Assembly (NCBI GenBank): GCA_012295275.1
Contig: CM022665.1
Location: 29,260,946 to 29,324,945, forward strand
Source: Chrysomallon squamiferum
Lineage: Eukaryota; Mollusca; Gastropoda; Neomphalida; Peltospiridae
Direction of reading: 5' to 3'
DNA length: 64,000 nt
Shown here: positions 17,051 through 31,176 of the stretch, one piece after another
Position numbering within the stretch: position 1 is the first letter of the stretch
Layout of the letters: the number at the start of each line of letters is the position of its first letter
Translations under genes and position numbers: made by a program
The notes under the pieces: model-generated
What the model saw: only the letters and a program-made list of their open reading frames with translations
Databases searched by the model: none
Told to the model about the DNA's origin: nothing

Positions 17051-20000
17051 TTTTTTTTTTTTTTTTATATCTTTATTAGTATAATCACCAGTTGTACACA
17101 ATTAAAATAACATTACAGCTGTAAATAACAATAACAAAAAACTATTTCCTCTCACACACTCAGTCAGACTCATTCACACTCACATGCATGCATACTTATT
17201 TATTCGGAATATTCATATATATTTACAGTATTTTATAGTATTAATTCTTTTATCCATTTCCATGGTTTATCTATATTGATTATTTGTAGTTTTCCAAAGG
17301 ATATTTGAAAATAAGTATGTCATCTTTTAGTTCTAGGAAAATATTGTTCTTAACATATTTGTTAATAAAAATTGAAAGTTTGTTTTGAATACGATATTGA
17401 TTTAGAATGATTTTAAAGCACTGATACATATAATTTCTAAAAAAATGTATTATATTGATATTTGTTCCTTTCATTTGAGCTATTACACGCCTTTTGAACA
17501 CTGTTATTCTATAAATTGAAAGAATAATATTAATAAATTCTATTGTACTATTTTCAATTTTGAGATAACATCCAAATATTAATAATCTTTTTAATTGTTC
17601 TAGAGAAAACCCTGTTTTCTTAAATATATAAATACATATTTCATGAAAGATTGATATTAATTCCTTCAATTCTTCACAATACAAAAATAAATGGCACAAA
17701 TCTTCATCATCCTTCAAACACACTGGACATACACTAGATGAGATTTTACCATATTTATATAATTTGTTATATGTATATATTATATGATGAACTATTCTAA
17801 AATCTAAGTCTATAAATTCAGTAAATTTATCACTATAGTGTATCCATTTCCAAACTGGTCTCCAGAATATATTAAAACCAAGCTCATTCCATTTTACTTC
17901 ACAAGTTGGTGCTATAAAGTTTTTTAAAATTAAAATAGAATAAATTATTTTAGCTGTAAATTTATTGACATTTATCATTTCATTATTCTGAAACAAAAAT
18001 AAATCTTTATTAGAAGTTAATTTTTTAGCATTTCTGTTAATAGAACTTTTCCATTCATCTGGAAGTGATTTCTTAATAACATTGTAAGCTATATAAATTT
18101 GGTTTTTGGATAATTCTGGAGATTTTTCATGAATAAGTTCTACAATAGCTGTAAAAGGAAGAAAACCTGGTATTATTTCATAAGCAATATCAGCCACTTT
18201 GACTATTCCACTTTTTATAAAAGAACTAAATAATAATAATTTGTTTTTATATTTAATGAATGGATTTTGAAAAAGTGGCTGAGACAATATTTCATCTGTA
18301 TCAAGTGGGAAATTACGTTCTCCATTATTAACATAGTCCCAAGCTGATAATATTTCAGCATAAAAAGGATTAATAACTTTTAAAGCTTCTTTACTGTATA
18401 CTATTTTAAAAATGTCATAATTTAGATTCATATTCATATATTTTTCAAGAAATATTGACATTGTTTATTTCCACACATTTTTAAAATTATTATCAAAATA
18501 TTTCTTTAACATTTTTATTCGAAAAGCCATTTTCTTTAATGAAATATCTTGAATATTTAGTCCACCCGACATTTTATTTCCAATTATTGTTGAATATTTT
18601 ATTAAAGATGTTTTCCCTTCCCACATAAATTTACAAAATAATTTATGAATTTCATTTTCTACCCAATTTGGTACATTTATTGTGCTAATGATATACCACA
18701 GTCTAGATGTTAATAAAGTAGTCCATACTTCAGCTTTTCCGTGCAAAGTAAGTTTCCTTTGACTCCATAAGTTAATTAGATTAGACATTTTAGCTAATTT
18801 ATTTTTCCAGTTCAAAGTTTCACATAATAGTTTATTTGGTCCTAAATATATACCTAGAATTTTTAACATAGTTTTTATTTATTGATATTGGAATGTTAAA
18901 GGATAAGTTTTCAATCATGGTTTTACCAAGATAAAGTACTTCTGACTTATCTACATTGACTTTTGCCCCTGTAGCACTACAATACATATTTATTGTATTA
19001 AAACATTTTCTACTGACTGAGCATCACAGACAGTTACTGTAGTATCATCTGCATGCTGAAATAATAAAGAATTAAGTTCATTTGTTATCCTAATTCCATT
19101 CATGCTATGTCTTTTTTTAATTAAATTATTTAAGGGTTCAGCTACAATAACATAAAGCATCATTGATATTGGACATCCTTGTCTAACCCCTCTTGTAATA
19201 TTGAAAAAAGGTGTTAAATGTCCATTAATTTTACACAACTTTTAATATTATTATATAGTATTTTAATCCACTTTATAAAATTATCACCAAAATTGAATTT
19301 TTCAAAACTTTTAAAATAAAACTATGTGATACTCTATCAAATGCTTTCTCTTGATCTATTTTAACTATATACCCTTCTGTATTATTTAACTCGACAATAT
19401 CTATAATATCTCTTACTGACATAATATTGTCAGCAACATCTCTTCCTTTTACACAACAGGTTTGTTCTGATGAAATAATAGTTGACATTACTTGTTTAAG
19501 ACGATTTGCAAGAACTTTTTAGCAATAATTTTATAATCTACATTTAAAAGGCTGATAGGTCTGAAATTTTTTTTAGGTCTGCTTTATCTCCTTTTTTCTT
19601 GTAAAATAAACTAATTACTCCTTTTTTCATACTCATGTGACAACATTTCTTCTTTCTGAATTGACATAACTACTTTATGAAAGAAATTTTTAAAATTTTC
19701 CCAGAATTTAACATAAAATTCTACTGTTAGACCATCCAAACCAGGTGATTTATTTCTATTCATTTCTTTTTAAAGCTTCAGTTAATTCTTCAATTGTAAT
19801 GTCTTTCTCACAGTTTTCACTTTCAGATTCTTTTAGTTTATTTGATATTAAATTTATTATTTCTTCCTGTTTAATAATATCTACATTTTTTCATGTAAAT
19901 AATTTTGAATAAAAGTCATAAGCATATTGTAATATATCTTCTGTTTTTCTTGTTAATCCATTTACTGTTTTTAGCTCTTTAATAGAATTTGATTCTTGTT

Positions 20001-21811
20001 TTGATTTTTTCTAAACTGAGAAAAAAAATGTGGTATTTCTATCCATATCTAGATTCCAATGAGCTTTAGATCTTAAAATAGCACCATTACATTTAGATCT
20101 CTCACTTAATTTTAATTTTTCTTCTAAAATTTGTATGTTACTCAAATCATGATGATTAATTGTAGCTAGTTTAGCATATTCTCTTTTCAAAGCATTTTGT
20201 ATATTATAATATTTTTTCGTTATCTGATTTTCTCTTTTTATTGCAAAATTTCTTGCACATGTTTTCATTTTATATTTTAAGTTGTCCCACCAAACACTAG
20301 GTTCAGTCTGTAACAAAGGACACTCAGAAGCATTATTAATAACTTCAATAATAGCTTTACAAAAACTTTCATCTTTCAACAATTCATTATTAAAGATCCA
20401 AATACCTTGACCTCTCTACATGAGAAAAATCTATTTTAAGTGATAAAAAATTGTGATCACTAACCGAGGTATAGGATATGTATACATTACTTATAAACTG
20501 CAATAAATTTCTAGAAATTAAGAATAAATCAATTCTTGACTGTTTTATAGTTTTTTCAACTATTTGAGATCTAGTAAATTGCCTTTTATCTGGATTTCTG
20601 TGTCGCCAAATATCAACTAAATTATAATTAAAAATAACTGACTGTAATTCATTACTACTTTTCATATTGAAAGTTTTATTATTAATGCCTAAATCTAAAT
20701 TAGGATCTAAAATTTCATTAAAATGTCCTGCCATTATTCTATTTTATAAATCCACAAATTTACATAATCCTTTAAAAAATAAAATTCTTTCTTCAATATT
20801 ATTTGGTGCATATACATTTATAAAACTGTATTCTTCTTCATCTATTTTCGTATTAATTTTTAAAATCCTGCCTTCAGTGTCGCAACTATTAAATGTAAAC
20901 TTATAAGGACATTCTTTTGATACCAGTATTGCTACACCCCTTCTTTTTTTATTTGGACAATTATTATAAAATATATTTCCTTCCCATAAATGTTTATATC
21001 TCGATGAAGTCATTATCCCAAAATGTTTCCTGTAGAAAAAATAATATTTGCATGTTTACTTTTAAATGTTGCAAAACTGAATTTAATTTCTCAATATCTC
21101 TCAGTCCGTTTACATTTATAGACAAGATCATAGTTAGAAGTAGAAAAATTAGTAAACTATTACCCATTTTTAAAATATTCTATATCTTGTCTATATCCTC
21201 CCCACCATACTCATTCATTACCCTGGCAACACTTTCTCTCACACTTTTTTTCATGTGCGCTGCTTGTCTCTTTTTGTTTTCTATTTTCTACCAAGTCTCC
21301 ACAGTTTTTCTTCTGACGGACGCTTGATCAATCTCGTTCGACGCTTTGTTTTACTCTGCTTTACTATTTTCTGCTTCGATGGTTTCAGCTTCCTTTGTTA
21401 GTAATTTTCACTTTGGTGTTTTTATCAGGGGATTTTCTTGGTTTACTCCATTTTCTGATTTTTGTTGTTCCTTGTTGATTTCCATTTCTGTTGTATTTAT
21501 CCTCTGGATACTTTCTGCTTCAATTTCTTTTTTCTCCTTTGATTTTACATTATATTCCATACCATCACTGTCACTGTCGCTGTTTTTGTTCATCGCTGTC
21601 ATACTCTGTCCAACACTCACATTCATCCTCTTTGTTTCCACACTTTCATTAACAGAAATATGTTCGGGCAGTTTCTAGCAAAATGTCCTTTTTGTTTACA
21701 GTTATGACACCTTATATTTGGACAGTCTTTCAACAAATGATTATCCGCCATACAGTTGTAACAGACTTTTATTTGATTGTCATGTAAAACACGAAAATAT
21801 TTTATTCCTTC
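17051..21811 (-). mobile_element. Tx1/L1-like LINE, copy 1, cut by assembly gap
   Basis: Minus-strand non-LTR retrotransposon with an A tail (T run from 17051) preceded by a polyadenylation hexamer. It matches copy 2 (27055-32422) nearly base for base but stops at the N gap inside ORF1, so about 0.6 kb of the 5' end is missing. Recognisable parts: ORF2 C-terminal domain (17280-18461) with a C-P-V-C...H...C zinc cluster, RT palm with the catalytic HADD box near 19050-19061, ITRGVRQGCPISMMLY near 19155-19205, endonuclease 20390-21170 with AGHFNEI, RIDLFLIS and SDHN, and ORF1 zinc knuckles near 21660-21770. Many one- or two-base shifts, mostly in homopolymers, break the frames (for example near 18470, 19000, 19250, 19300, 20010, 20390). 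As read it cannot encode its proteins. Confidence 0.93.
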
Positions 21812-22011
21812 NNNNNNNNNNNNNNNNNNNNNNNNNNNNNNNNNNNNNNNNNNNNNNNNNNNNNNNNNNNNNNNNNNNNNNNNNNNNNNNNNNNNNNNNN
21901 NNNNNNNNNNNNNNNNNNNNNNNNNNNNNNNNNNNNNNNNNNNNNNNNNNNNNNNNNNNNNNNNNNNNNNNNNNNNNNNNNNNNNNNNNNNNNNNNNNNN
22001 NNNNNNNNNNN
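21812..22011. other. Assembly gap of exactly 200 N
   Basis: Two hundred consecutive N, a conventional placeholder for a scaffold join of unknown length. It falls inside LINE ORF1, at a repeat, where contigs typically end. Sequence left of it belongs to LINE copy 1; sequence right of it is unrelated to the LINE. Open frames running through it are meaningless. Confidence 0.99.
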
Positions 22012-23615
<1,604 letters not shown>

Positions 23616-24108
23616 ATAAAAAAATAAATCGGGTAAAGTGAACATTTTATATTAATAACCTGTTGGGTCATCCTAGCGACATTAGCAATTTTAGCTTTAT
23701 CATTACAGCAACGTTAGTAGTAGTTGTAGTAATAATATAGTTATAGTTGTGTAGTAGTAGTAGCAGCAACAATAGAATAAGTAGAAATGTTGATGGTAAT
23801 GATCGTAGTCGTAGCAGTGGAAGTTCTACCAGCAATAATAATGATAAATTCACAGCAGCAGCATAATTGTCTTTGGTGACACAGGCAGTTTTGGTTCTAT
23901 GGAAATTATAAACTAATATGGTAATAGTTGTGTTGTTGCTTTTGTAATTCTACAAGTGATTGTTGTAGTGGTAGTTGTACCCTTTGCAGTTCTAAAGTGA
24001 TTGTTGTAGTGGTAGTCGTAGAGTAATTTGTTTTTATGCACGTTCGTGGAATGCTCACTGTCTTCCATCTGACCTAATATCTTTTAATATTTCCACAAAT
24101 ACTGTATT

Positions 24109-24315
24109 TATTTATTTATTTATTTATTTATTTATTTGTTTTATTTTATTTGATATGATTTGATTGTTTTATTTCAGGTTAAAATCAATATGAAAAGAAA
24201 AGTAGATGATTGTAATATTATTATATGTTAACATGTCTGTTTCAAGAAGGATCTTCACGTGGACATTCTCTGACATTTTTTATCTTTATGTCCATGGAAT
24301 CAACGTGAACGTCAA

Positions 24316-24383
<68 letters not shown>

Positions 24384-24392
24384 ATAAATGAA

Positions 24393-24455
<63 letters not shown>
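24109..24455. repeat. (TATT)n, (AAT)n and (AAAT)n microsatellites
   Basis: (TATT)n at about 24109-24140, a pure (AAT)n tract at about 24315-24382, and (AAAT)n at about 24388-24455. The last two adjoin, suggesting stepwise growth from one A-rich seed, such as an old poly-A tail. No gene is seen from 23616 to 25224. Confidence 0.93.
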
Positions 24456-24456
<1 letters not shown>

Positions 24457-25259
24457 AACAACAAAGGAAACAACATAGAGGTATATTTATAGTGGGATCT
24501 TAGCACTTAGATGTGTGTTACAGGCGAGACGTAGGAATTACTTTCTGTTTCTGAAGGGTGACGCGGTTCAGAGAAATTAGTCTGGCACAGGTTTAAATAG
24601 AGAGAAAAACAAATAGTTTAACTTTATTTATTTATTTGTTGTGATGAATTGTTATAGCTGTATATTTTACGAAGAGTTAATGAAAACATTCTAGTCTGGT
24701 GTTTTGACATAATTTAACACTAGATATGTTAAAAAGTTAACTGGCATGTATAACACACCACTCTCAGTGTGTTCAGATTTTTCTCGTTTTTAGGTTTTTC
24801 TGACAATGAATTCAAGAACTATAAACAATGTAGTTCTTAGCTGTGGATTTTAGTTTTCTAAAATATATTTCCCCATCATACCTCTGTAAAAAGAATTGAC
24901 ACAAGATAAAATAACATCAACAAGAGAACAGTTTTAGTTCATTATTTATATACAAGAGTATGTCTCGTAATAATATGAAAACTAGGGGAAGCGGAACTAA
25001 ATTATTTACGTTTTGTTGGAAACGTCCAGTTAAAACAATTAAAGTCGGGAGAATCAAGTTATTACGTTAATATGTGAGTGTGTTGCGTGTGTGTGTGTGT
25101 GTCTCTGTGTGTGTGCGTGTGTGTTTCACAGTTTACTGATTACACTGCCTATTGACGGTAAAACAAAAATAAAAGTATTAATAACAGACGCCGTCCAATT
25201 TATGCTGCTATAGGCAACATCCTCTTGTCGCTTCCCAGATCAGAGCATGAATTTCAAAT

Positions 25260-25672
25260 TCGCCTCAACTCGTCTCAACTCTCGCCTCAACTTCGTCTTT
25301 CCTCGTCTCATCTCGCTCGTCTCAACTCTCGCCTCAACTCTCGTCTCAACTCTCGTCTCAACCCTCGCCTCAGCCCTCCTCCAACTCTTTCGTCTCAACC
25401 TCGTCTCAACCTTTTCAACCCTCGTCTCAACTCTCATATCAACTCGTTTCAACTCGCCTCAACCCCTCGTATCAACCTCGCCTTCAACCCTCGTCTCAGC
25501 CCTCGCCTCTCAACCTTCGTCTCAACCTTGTCTCCAACCTTCTCACCCCCCTCGTCTCAACTCTCGTATCAACTCTCGTTTCAACTCTCGCCTCAACCCC
25601 TCGTATCCACCCCTCGCCCCTCCCACCCTCGTCTGAACTCTCGTCTCAACCCTCTTCAACTCTCATGCTCAA
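25260..25672. repeat. CT-rich minisatellite with units near CTCGTCTCAACT
   Basis: About 410 bp of irregular tandem units (CTCGCCTCAACT, CTCGTCTCAACC and variants, roughly 11-13 bp). Because unit lengths vary, all three frames stay open for long stretches and give Arg-Leu-Asn-Ser repeats. The composition is strongly strand-asymmetric (pyrimidine-rich on the plus strand). Not a gene. Confidence 0.9.
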
Positions 25673-26929
25673 CCGAGAATCAAAGACAAAACAAAGACAC
25701 GCGTGTTGGACAAATTTCAAAGCTGTCTTAGTTTTATTAGTCAAAACTAGCTCTATCTAGCCTGTAATTAACGTAACTACGAAATTTAAAAATAATAATA
25801 ATAATAATAAAACAAATAAAAATGCCCTAGGGTTCGACATGACATTTTTTCCAGTAAGGCATTAATGATGGTCAAACAGAACTTTTAATTATCTGCATAT
25901 ATCGAAATTTTAACACAGTTTATTTTACAGATTACAATCATTAATACATATTTATTTACTACCTGTCGTTGTTTTATCTTTTGTTTTATCTCATAAAACT
26001 ACGCAATCTTTGGCTTTCTCTCGGTCTCTTTGCTTTTTTCTGTAGACACTTTTGTTCTCTAAATATACTTTCCCCGAAGACAAATAGTAATGTCGACTAA
26101 CAATGGACAGCCTTTCTCTCAGATACATGAAAAGAACTTAGGGCTCAATAAAAGTCATTATAAGAGACTGATGTTCATGCACTGATTGTGTTCTATCACT
26201 TTCTAAACGTCAAGAATTGTATTACATTCACACGAAATATCTATTCTCAGCACGACACTAAAAAATACTTTTTGTGTTTGTCTTTATAACAAAGCAAATC
26301 TCATATTGATTATACTAGTAAAGCGAATACTGTCCTCCATTGTCAGTAAACTAGAACCACAGTTGGTAGAAAAACCTTAATGACGTACTTTCTTTGAATT
26401 TATTATTGATATATCTTAATAACCTGTTTTAAATGTTTATAATCTAAAATAATTCATTGTTTAATGTGTCAAATCATCACAATCAACAGTCTGTTTCTTA
26501 TGTTTATTCAATTGGAGATGACAACTTGTCTTGTCCTTCACCTGTCAGACTTCAAATAAAGTCAAGAGAATGAGTTATGCCGAGGCATTGACAGAATAAA
26601 AAGTGTCAAAGGGTTTGGAAGCGGATGCAGTCAAAGAAAACGCTGAGGTGCAGACTTGAAAGATATTACATACATACATGACTAATTAGTATTAAAACAA
26701 TATAAAAATACATCATGAATATGGTTTACTATTTCCCAGCACTACTATTATTTCCTGTTCCACTATTATTAGCCTAATATATCCAGTACTACTATTATTA
26801 CTGACCATACCATTTCCAACCTACTGTACCAACACTACTATTTCCAATTACTGCTATTATTATTATTATTAGCCATACTATTTCATACTACTATTATTGT
26901 TTATCTAACTTATCTTGATGTTCCCCTTA
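25673..26929. other. Non-coding island DNA
   Basis: No convincing exon, RNA gene or element was found. A short (AAT)n tract lies near 25790-25808, and there is an (ACTATTATT)-rich patch at about 26740-26900. Confidence 0.5.
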
Positions 26930-27054
26930 ATTTACCTTTTTTAATTACCTGATGACCGACATCACCTGGAACGAGAAAGGAAAGGGGTAAAATTATCCGA
27001 GCGGGAGACAGGATTTGAACTCAAAGCAGCGAGAGCGTAGCTAGCGTGAACAGC
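26930..27054 (-). mobile_element. Possible tRNA-derived SINE fragment
   Basis: Read on the minus strand, GAGTTCAAATCCTG (about 27011-27024) resembles a pol III B box within a tRNA-like context (CTCTCGCTGCTTTGAGTTCAAATCC). It is followed by a non-tRNA part (TCGTTCCAGGTGATGTCGG). A clear A box is not visible at the expected distance. It directly abuts the A-tail end of LINE copy 2, so it may be the site into which that LINE (or its donor) inserted. Could also be a worn tRNA pseudogene. Confidence 0.35.
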
Positions 27055-27272
27055 TTTTTTTTATCTTTATTAGTATAATCACCAGTTGTACACAATTAAA
27101 ATAACATTACAGCTGTAAATAACAATAACAAAAACTATTTCCTCTCACACACTCAGTCACACTCATTCACACTCACATGCATGCATACTTATTTATTCGG
27201 AATATTCATATATATTTACAGTATTTTATAGTATTAATTCTTTTATCCATTTCCATGGTTTATCTATATTGA

Positions 27273-30200
27273 TTATTTGTAGTTTTCCAAAGGATATTTG
27301 AAAATAAGTATGTCATCTTTTAGTTCTAGGAAAATATTGTTCTTAACATATTTGTTAATAAAAATTGAAAGTTTGTTTTGAATACGATATTGATTTAGAA
27401 TGATTTTAAAGCACTGATACATATAATTTCTAAAAAAATGTATTATATTGATATTTGTTCCTTTCATTTGAGCTATTACACGCCTTTTGAACACTGTTAT
27501 TCTATAAATTGAAAGAATAATATTAATAAATTCTATTGTACTATTTTCAATTTTGAGATAACATCCAAATATTAATAATCTTTTTAATTGTTCTAGAGAA
27601 AACCCTGTTTTCTTAAATATATAAATACATATTTCATGAAAGATTGATATTAATTCCTTCAATTCTTCACAATACAAAAATAAATGGCACAAATCTTCAT
27701 CATCCTTCAAACACACTGGACATACACTAGATGAGATTTTGCCATATTTATATAATTTGTTATATGTATATATTATATGATGAACTATTCTAAAATCTAA
27801 ATCTATAAATTCAGTAAATTTATCACTATAGTGTATCCATTTCCAAACTGGTCTCCAGAATATATTAAAACCAAGCTCATTCCATTTTTCTTCACAAGTT
27901 GGTGCTTTAAAGTTTTTTAAAATTAAAATAGAATAAATTATTTTAGCTGTAAATTTATTGACATTTATCATTTCATTATTCTGAAACAAAAATAAATCTT
28001 TATTAGAAGTTAATTTTTTAGCATTTCTGTTAATAGAACTTTTCCATTCATCTGGAAGTGATTTCTTAATAACATTGTAAGCTATATAAATTTGGTTTTT
28101 GGATAATTCTGGAGATTTTTCATGAATAAGTTCTACAATAGCTGTAAAAGGAAGAAAACCTGGTATTATTTCATATTAGAAGCAATATCAGCCACTTTGA
28201 CTATTCCACTTTTTATAAAAAGAACTAAATAATAATAATTTGTTTTTATATTTAATGAATGGATTTTGAAAAAGTGGCTGAGACAATATTTCATCTGTAT
28301 CAAGTGGGAAATTACGTTCTCCATTATTAACATAGTCCCAAGCTGATAATATTTCAGCATAAAAAGGATTAATAACTTTTAAAGCTTCTTTACTGTATAC
28401 TATTTTAAAAATGTCATAATTTAGATTCATATTCATATATTTTTCAAGAAATATTGACATTGTATATTTCCACACATTTTAAAATTATTATCAAAATATT
28501 TCTTTAACATTTTTATTCGAAAAGCCATTTTCTTTAATGAAATATCTTGAATATTTAGTCCACCCGACATTTTATTTCCAATTATTGTTGAATATTTTAT
28601 TAAAGATGTTTTCCCTTCCCACATAAATTTACAAAATAATTTATGAATTTCATTTTCTACCCAATTTGGTACATTTATTGTGCTAATGATATACCACAGT
28701 CTAGATGTTAATAAAGTATTCCATACTTCAGCTTTTCCGTGCAAAGTAAGTTTCCTTTGACTCCATAAGTTAATTAGATTAGACATTTTAGCTAATTTAT
28801 TTTTCCAGTTCAAAGTTTCACATAATAGTTTATTTGGTCCTAAATATATACCTAGAATTTTAACATAGTTTTTATTTATTGATATTGGAATGTTAAAGGA
28901 TAAGTTTTCAATCATGGTTTTACCAAGATAAAGTACTTCTGACTTATCTACATTGACTTTTGCCCCTGTAGCACTACAATACATATTTATTGTATTAAAA
29001 ACATTTTCTACTGACTGAGCATCACAGACAGTTACTGTAGTATCATCTGCATGCTGAAATAATAAAGAATTAAGTTCATTTGTTATCCTAATTCCATTCA
29101 TGCTATGTCTTTTTTTTAATTAAATTATTTAAGGGTTCAGCTACAATAACATAAAGCATCATTGATATTGGACATCCTTGTCTCTAACCCCTCTTGTAAT
29201 ATTGAAAAAAGGTGTTAAATGTCCATTAATTTTTACACAACTTTTAATATTATTATATAGTATTTTAATCCACTTTATAAAATTATCACCAAAATTGAAT
29301 TTTTTCAAAACTTTTAAAATAAAACTATGTGATACTCTATCAAATGCTTTCTCTTGATCTATTTTAACTATATACCCTTCTGTATTATTTAACTCGACAA
29401 TATCTATAATATCTCTTACTGACATAATATTGTCAGCAATATCTCTTCCTTTTACACAACAGGTTTGTTCTGATGAAATAATAGTTGACATTACTTGTTT
29501 AAGACGATTTGCAAGAACTTTAGCAATAATTTTATAATCTACATTTAAAAGGCTGATAGGTCTGAAATTTTTTAGGTCTGCTTTATCTCCTTTTTTCTTG
29601 TAAAATAAACTAATTACTCCTTTTTTCATACTGCGTGACAACATTTCTTCTTTCTGAATTGACATAACTACTTTATGAAAGAAATTTTTAAAATTTTCCC
29701 AGAATTTAACATAAAATTCTACTGTTAGACCATCCAAACCAGGTGATTTATTTCTATTCATTTCTTTTAAAGCTTCAGTTAATTCTTCAATTGTAATGTC
29801 TTTCTCACAGTTTTCACTTTCAGATTCTTTTAGTTTATTTGATATTAAATTTATTATTTCTTCCTGTTTAATAATATCTACATTTTCTTGCGTAAATAAT
29901 TTTGAATAAAAGTCATAAGCATATTGTAATATATCTTCTGTTTTTCTTGTTAATCCATTTACTGTTTTTAGCTCTTTAATAGAATTTGATTCTTGTTTTG
30001 ATTTTTCTAAACTGAGAAAAAATGTGGTATTTCTATCCATATCTAGATTCCAATGAGCTTTAGATCTTAAAATAGCACCATTACATTTAGATCTCTCAAT
30101 TAATTTTAATTTTTCTTCTAAAATTTGTATGTTACTCAAATCATGATGATTATTTGTAGCTAGTTTAGCATATTCTTGTTTTAAAGCATTTTGGATATTA

Positions 30201-31164
30201 TAATATTTTTCGTTATCTGATTTTCTCTTTTTTATTGCAAAATTTCTTGCACATGTTTTCATTTTATATTTTAAGTTGTCCCACCAAACACTAGGTTCAG
30301 TCTGTAACAAAGGACACTCAGAAACATTATTAATAACTTCAATAATAGCTTTACAAAAACTTTCATCTTTCAACAATTCATTATTAAAAATCCAAATACC
30401 TTGACCTCTCTCTACATGAGAAAAATCTATTTTAAGTGATAAAAATTGTGATCACTAACCGAGGTATAGGATATGTATACATTACTTATAAACTGTAATA
30501 AATTTCTAGAAATTAAGAATAAATCAATTCTTGACTGTTTTATAGTTTTTTCAACTATTTGAGATCTAGTAAATTGCCTTTTATCTGGATTTCTGTGTCG
30601 CCAAATATCAACTAAATTATAATTAAAAATAACTGACTGTAATTCATTACTACTTTTTATATTGAAAGTTTTATTATTAATGCCCAAATCTAAATTAGGA
30701 TCTAAAATGTCATTAAAATCTCCTGCCATTATTGTATTTTTTAAATCCACAAATTTACATAATCCTTTAAAAAATAAAATTCTTTCTTCAATATTATTTG
30801 GTGCATATACATTTATAAAACTGTATTCTTCTTCATCTATTTTCGTATTAATTTTTAAAATCCTGCCTTCAGTGTCGCAACTATTAAATGTAAACTTATA
30901 AGGACATTCTTTTGATACCAGTATTGCTACACCCCTTCTTTTTTTATTTGGACAATTATTATAAAATATATTTCCTTCCCATAAATGTTTATATCTCTCG
31001 ATGAAGTCATTATCCCAAAATGTTTCCTGTAGAAAAATAATATTTGCATGTTTACTTTTAAATGTTGCAAAAACTGAATTTAATTTCTCAATATCTCTCA
31101 GTCCGTTTACATTTATAGACAAGATCATAGTTAGAAGTAGAAAAATTAGTAAACTATTACCCAT
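27273..31164 (-). pseudogene. LINE ORF2: endonuclease / reverse transcriptase (frameshifted)
   Basis: Starts MGNSLLIFLLLTMILSINVN at 31164, 12 bases after the ORF1 stop. Endonuclease motifs in order: INVNGLRD, FLQETF, FINVYAPN, AGDFNDI, RIDLFLIS, SDHN. Reverse transcriptase motifs: NKSPGLDGL, FRPISLLNVDYKIIAKVLA, KIDQEKAFDRVSH, and the catalytic FQHADDTTV near 29050-29080. The C-terminus has CPVCLKDDEDLCHLFLYC. The frame is broken near 30440 (one A fewer than copy 1), 29180 (two extra bases), 29115 (extra T), 28480 (one base fewer), 28220 (extra A) and 28173 (five extra bases). At each point copy 1 keeps the frame, so the two copies complement each other. It acts on its own RNA in target-primed reverse transcription; as read it is inactive. 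Confidence 0.9.
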
Positions 31165-31176
31165 TTTTAAAATATT

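Noticed and set aside
20667-21678. Plus-strand open frames over the LINE copies (also 30662-32081)
   Set aside because: They are antisense shadows of LINE ORF1 and ORF2 and vary between the two copies.
25225-25731. 168-codon Leu/Asn/Ser/Arg-repeat frame
   Set aside because: Produced by the CT-rich minisatellite; the other frames are equally open.
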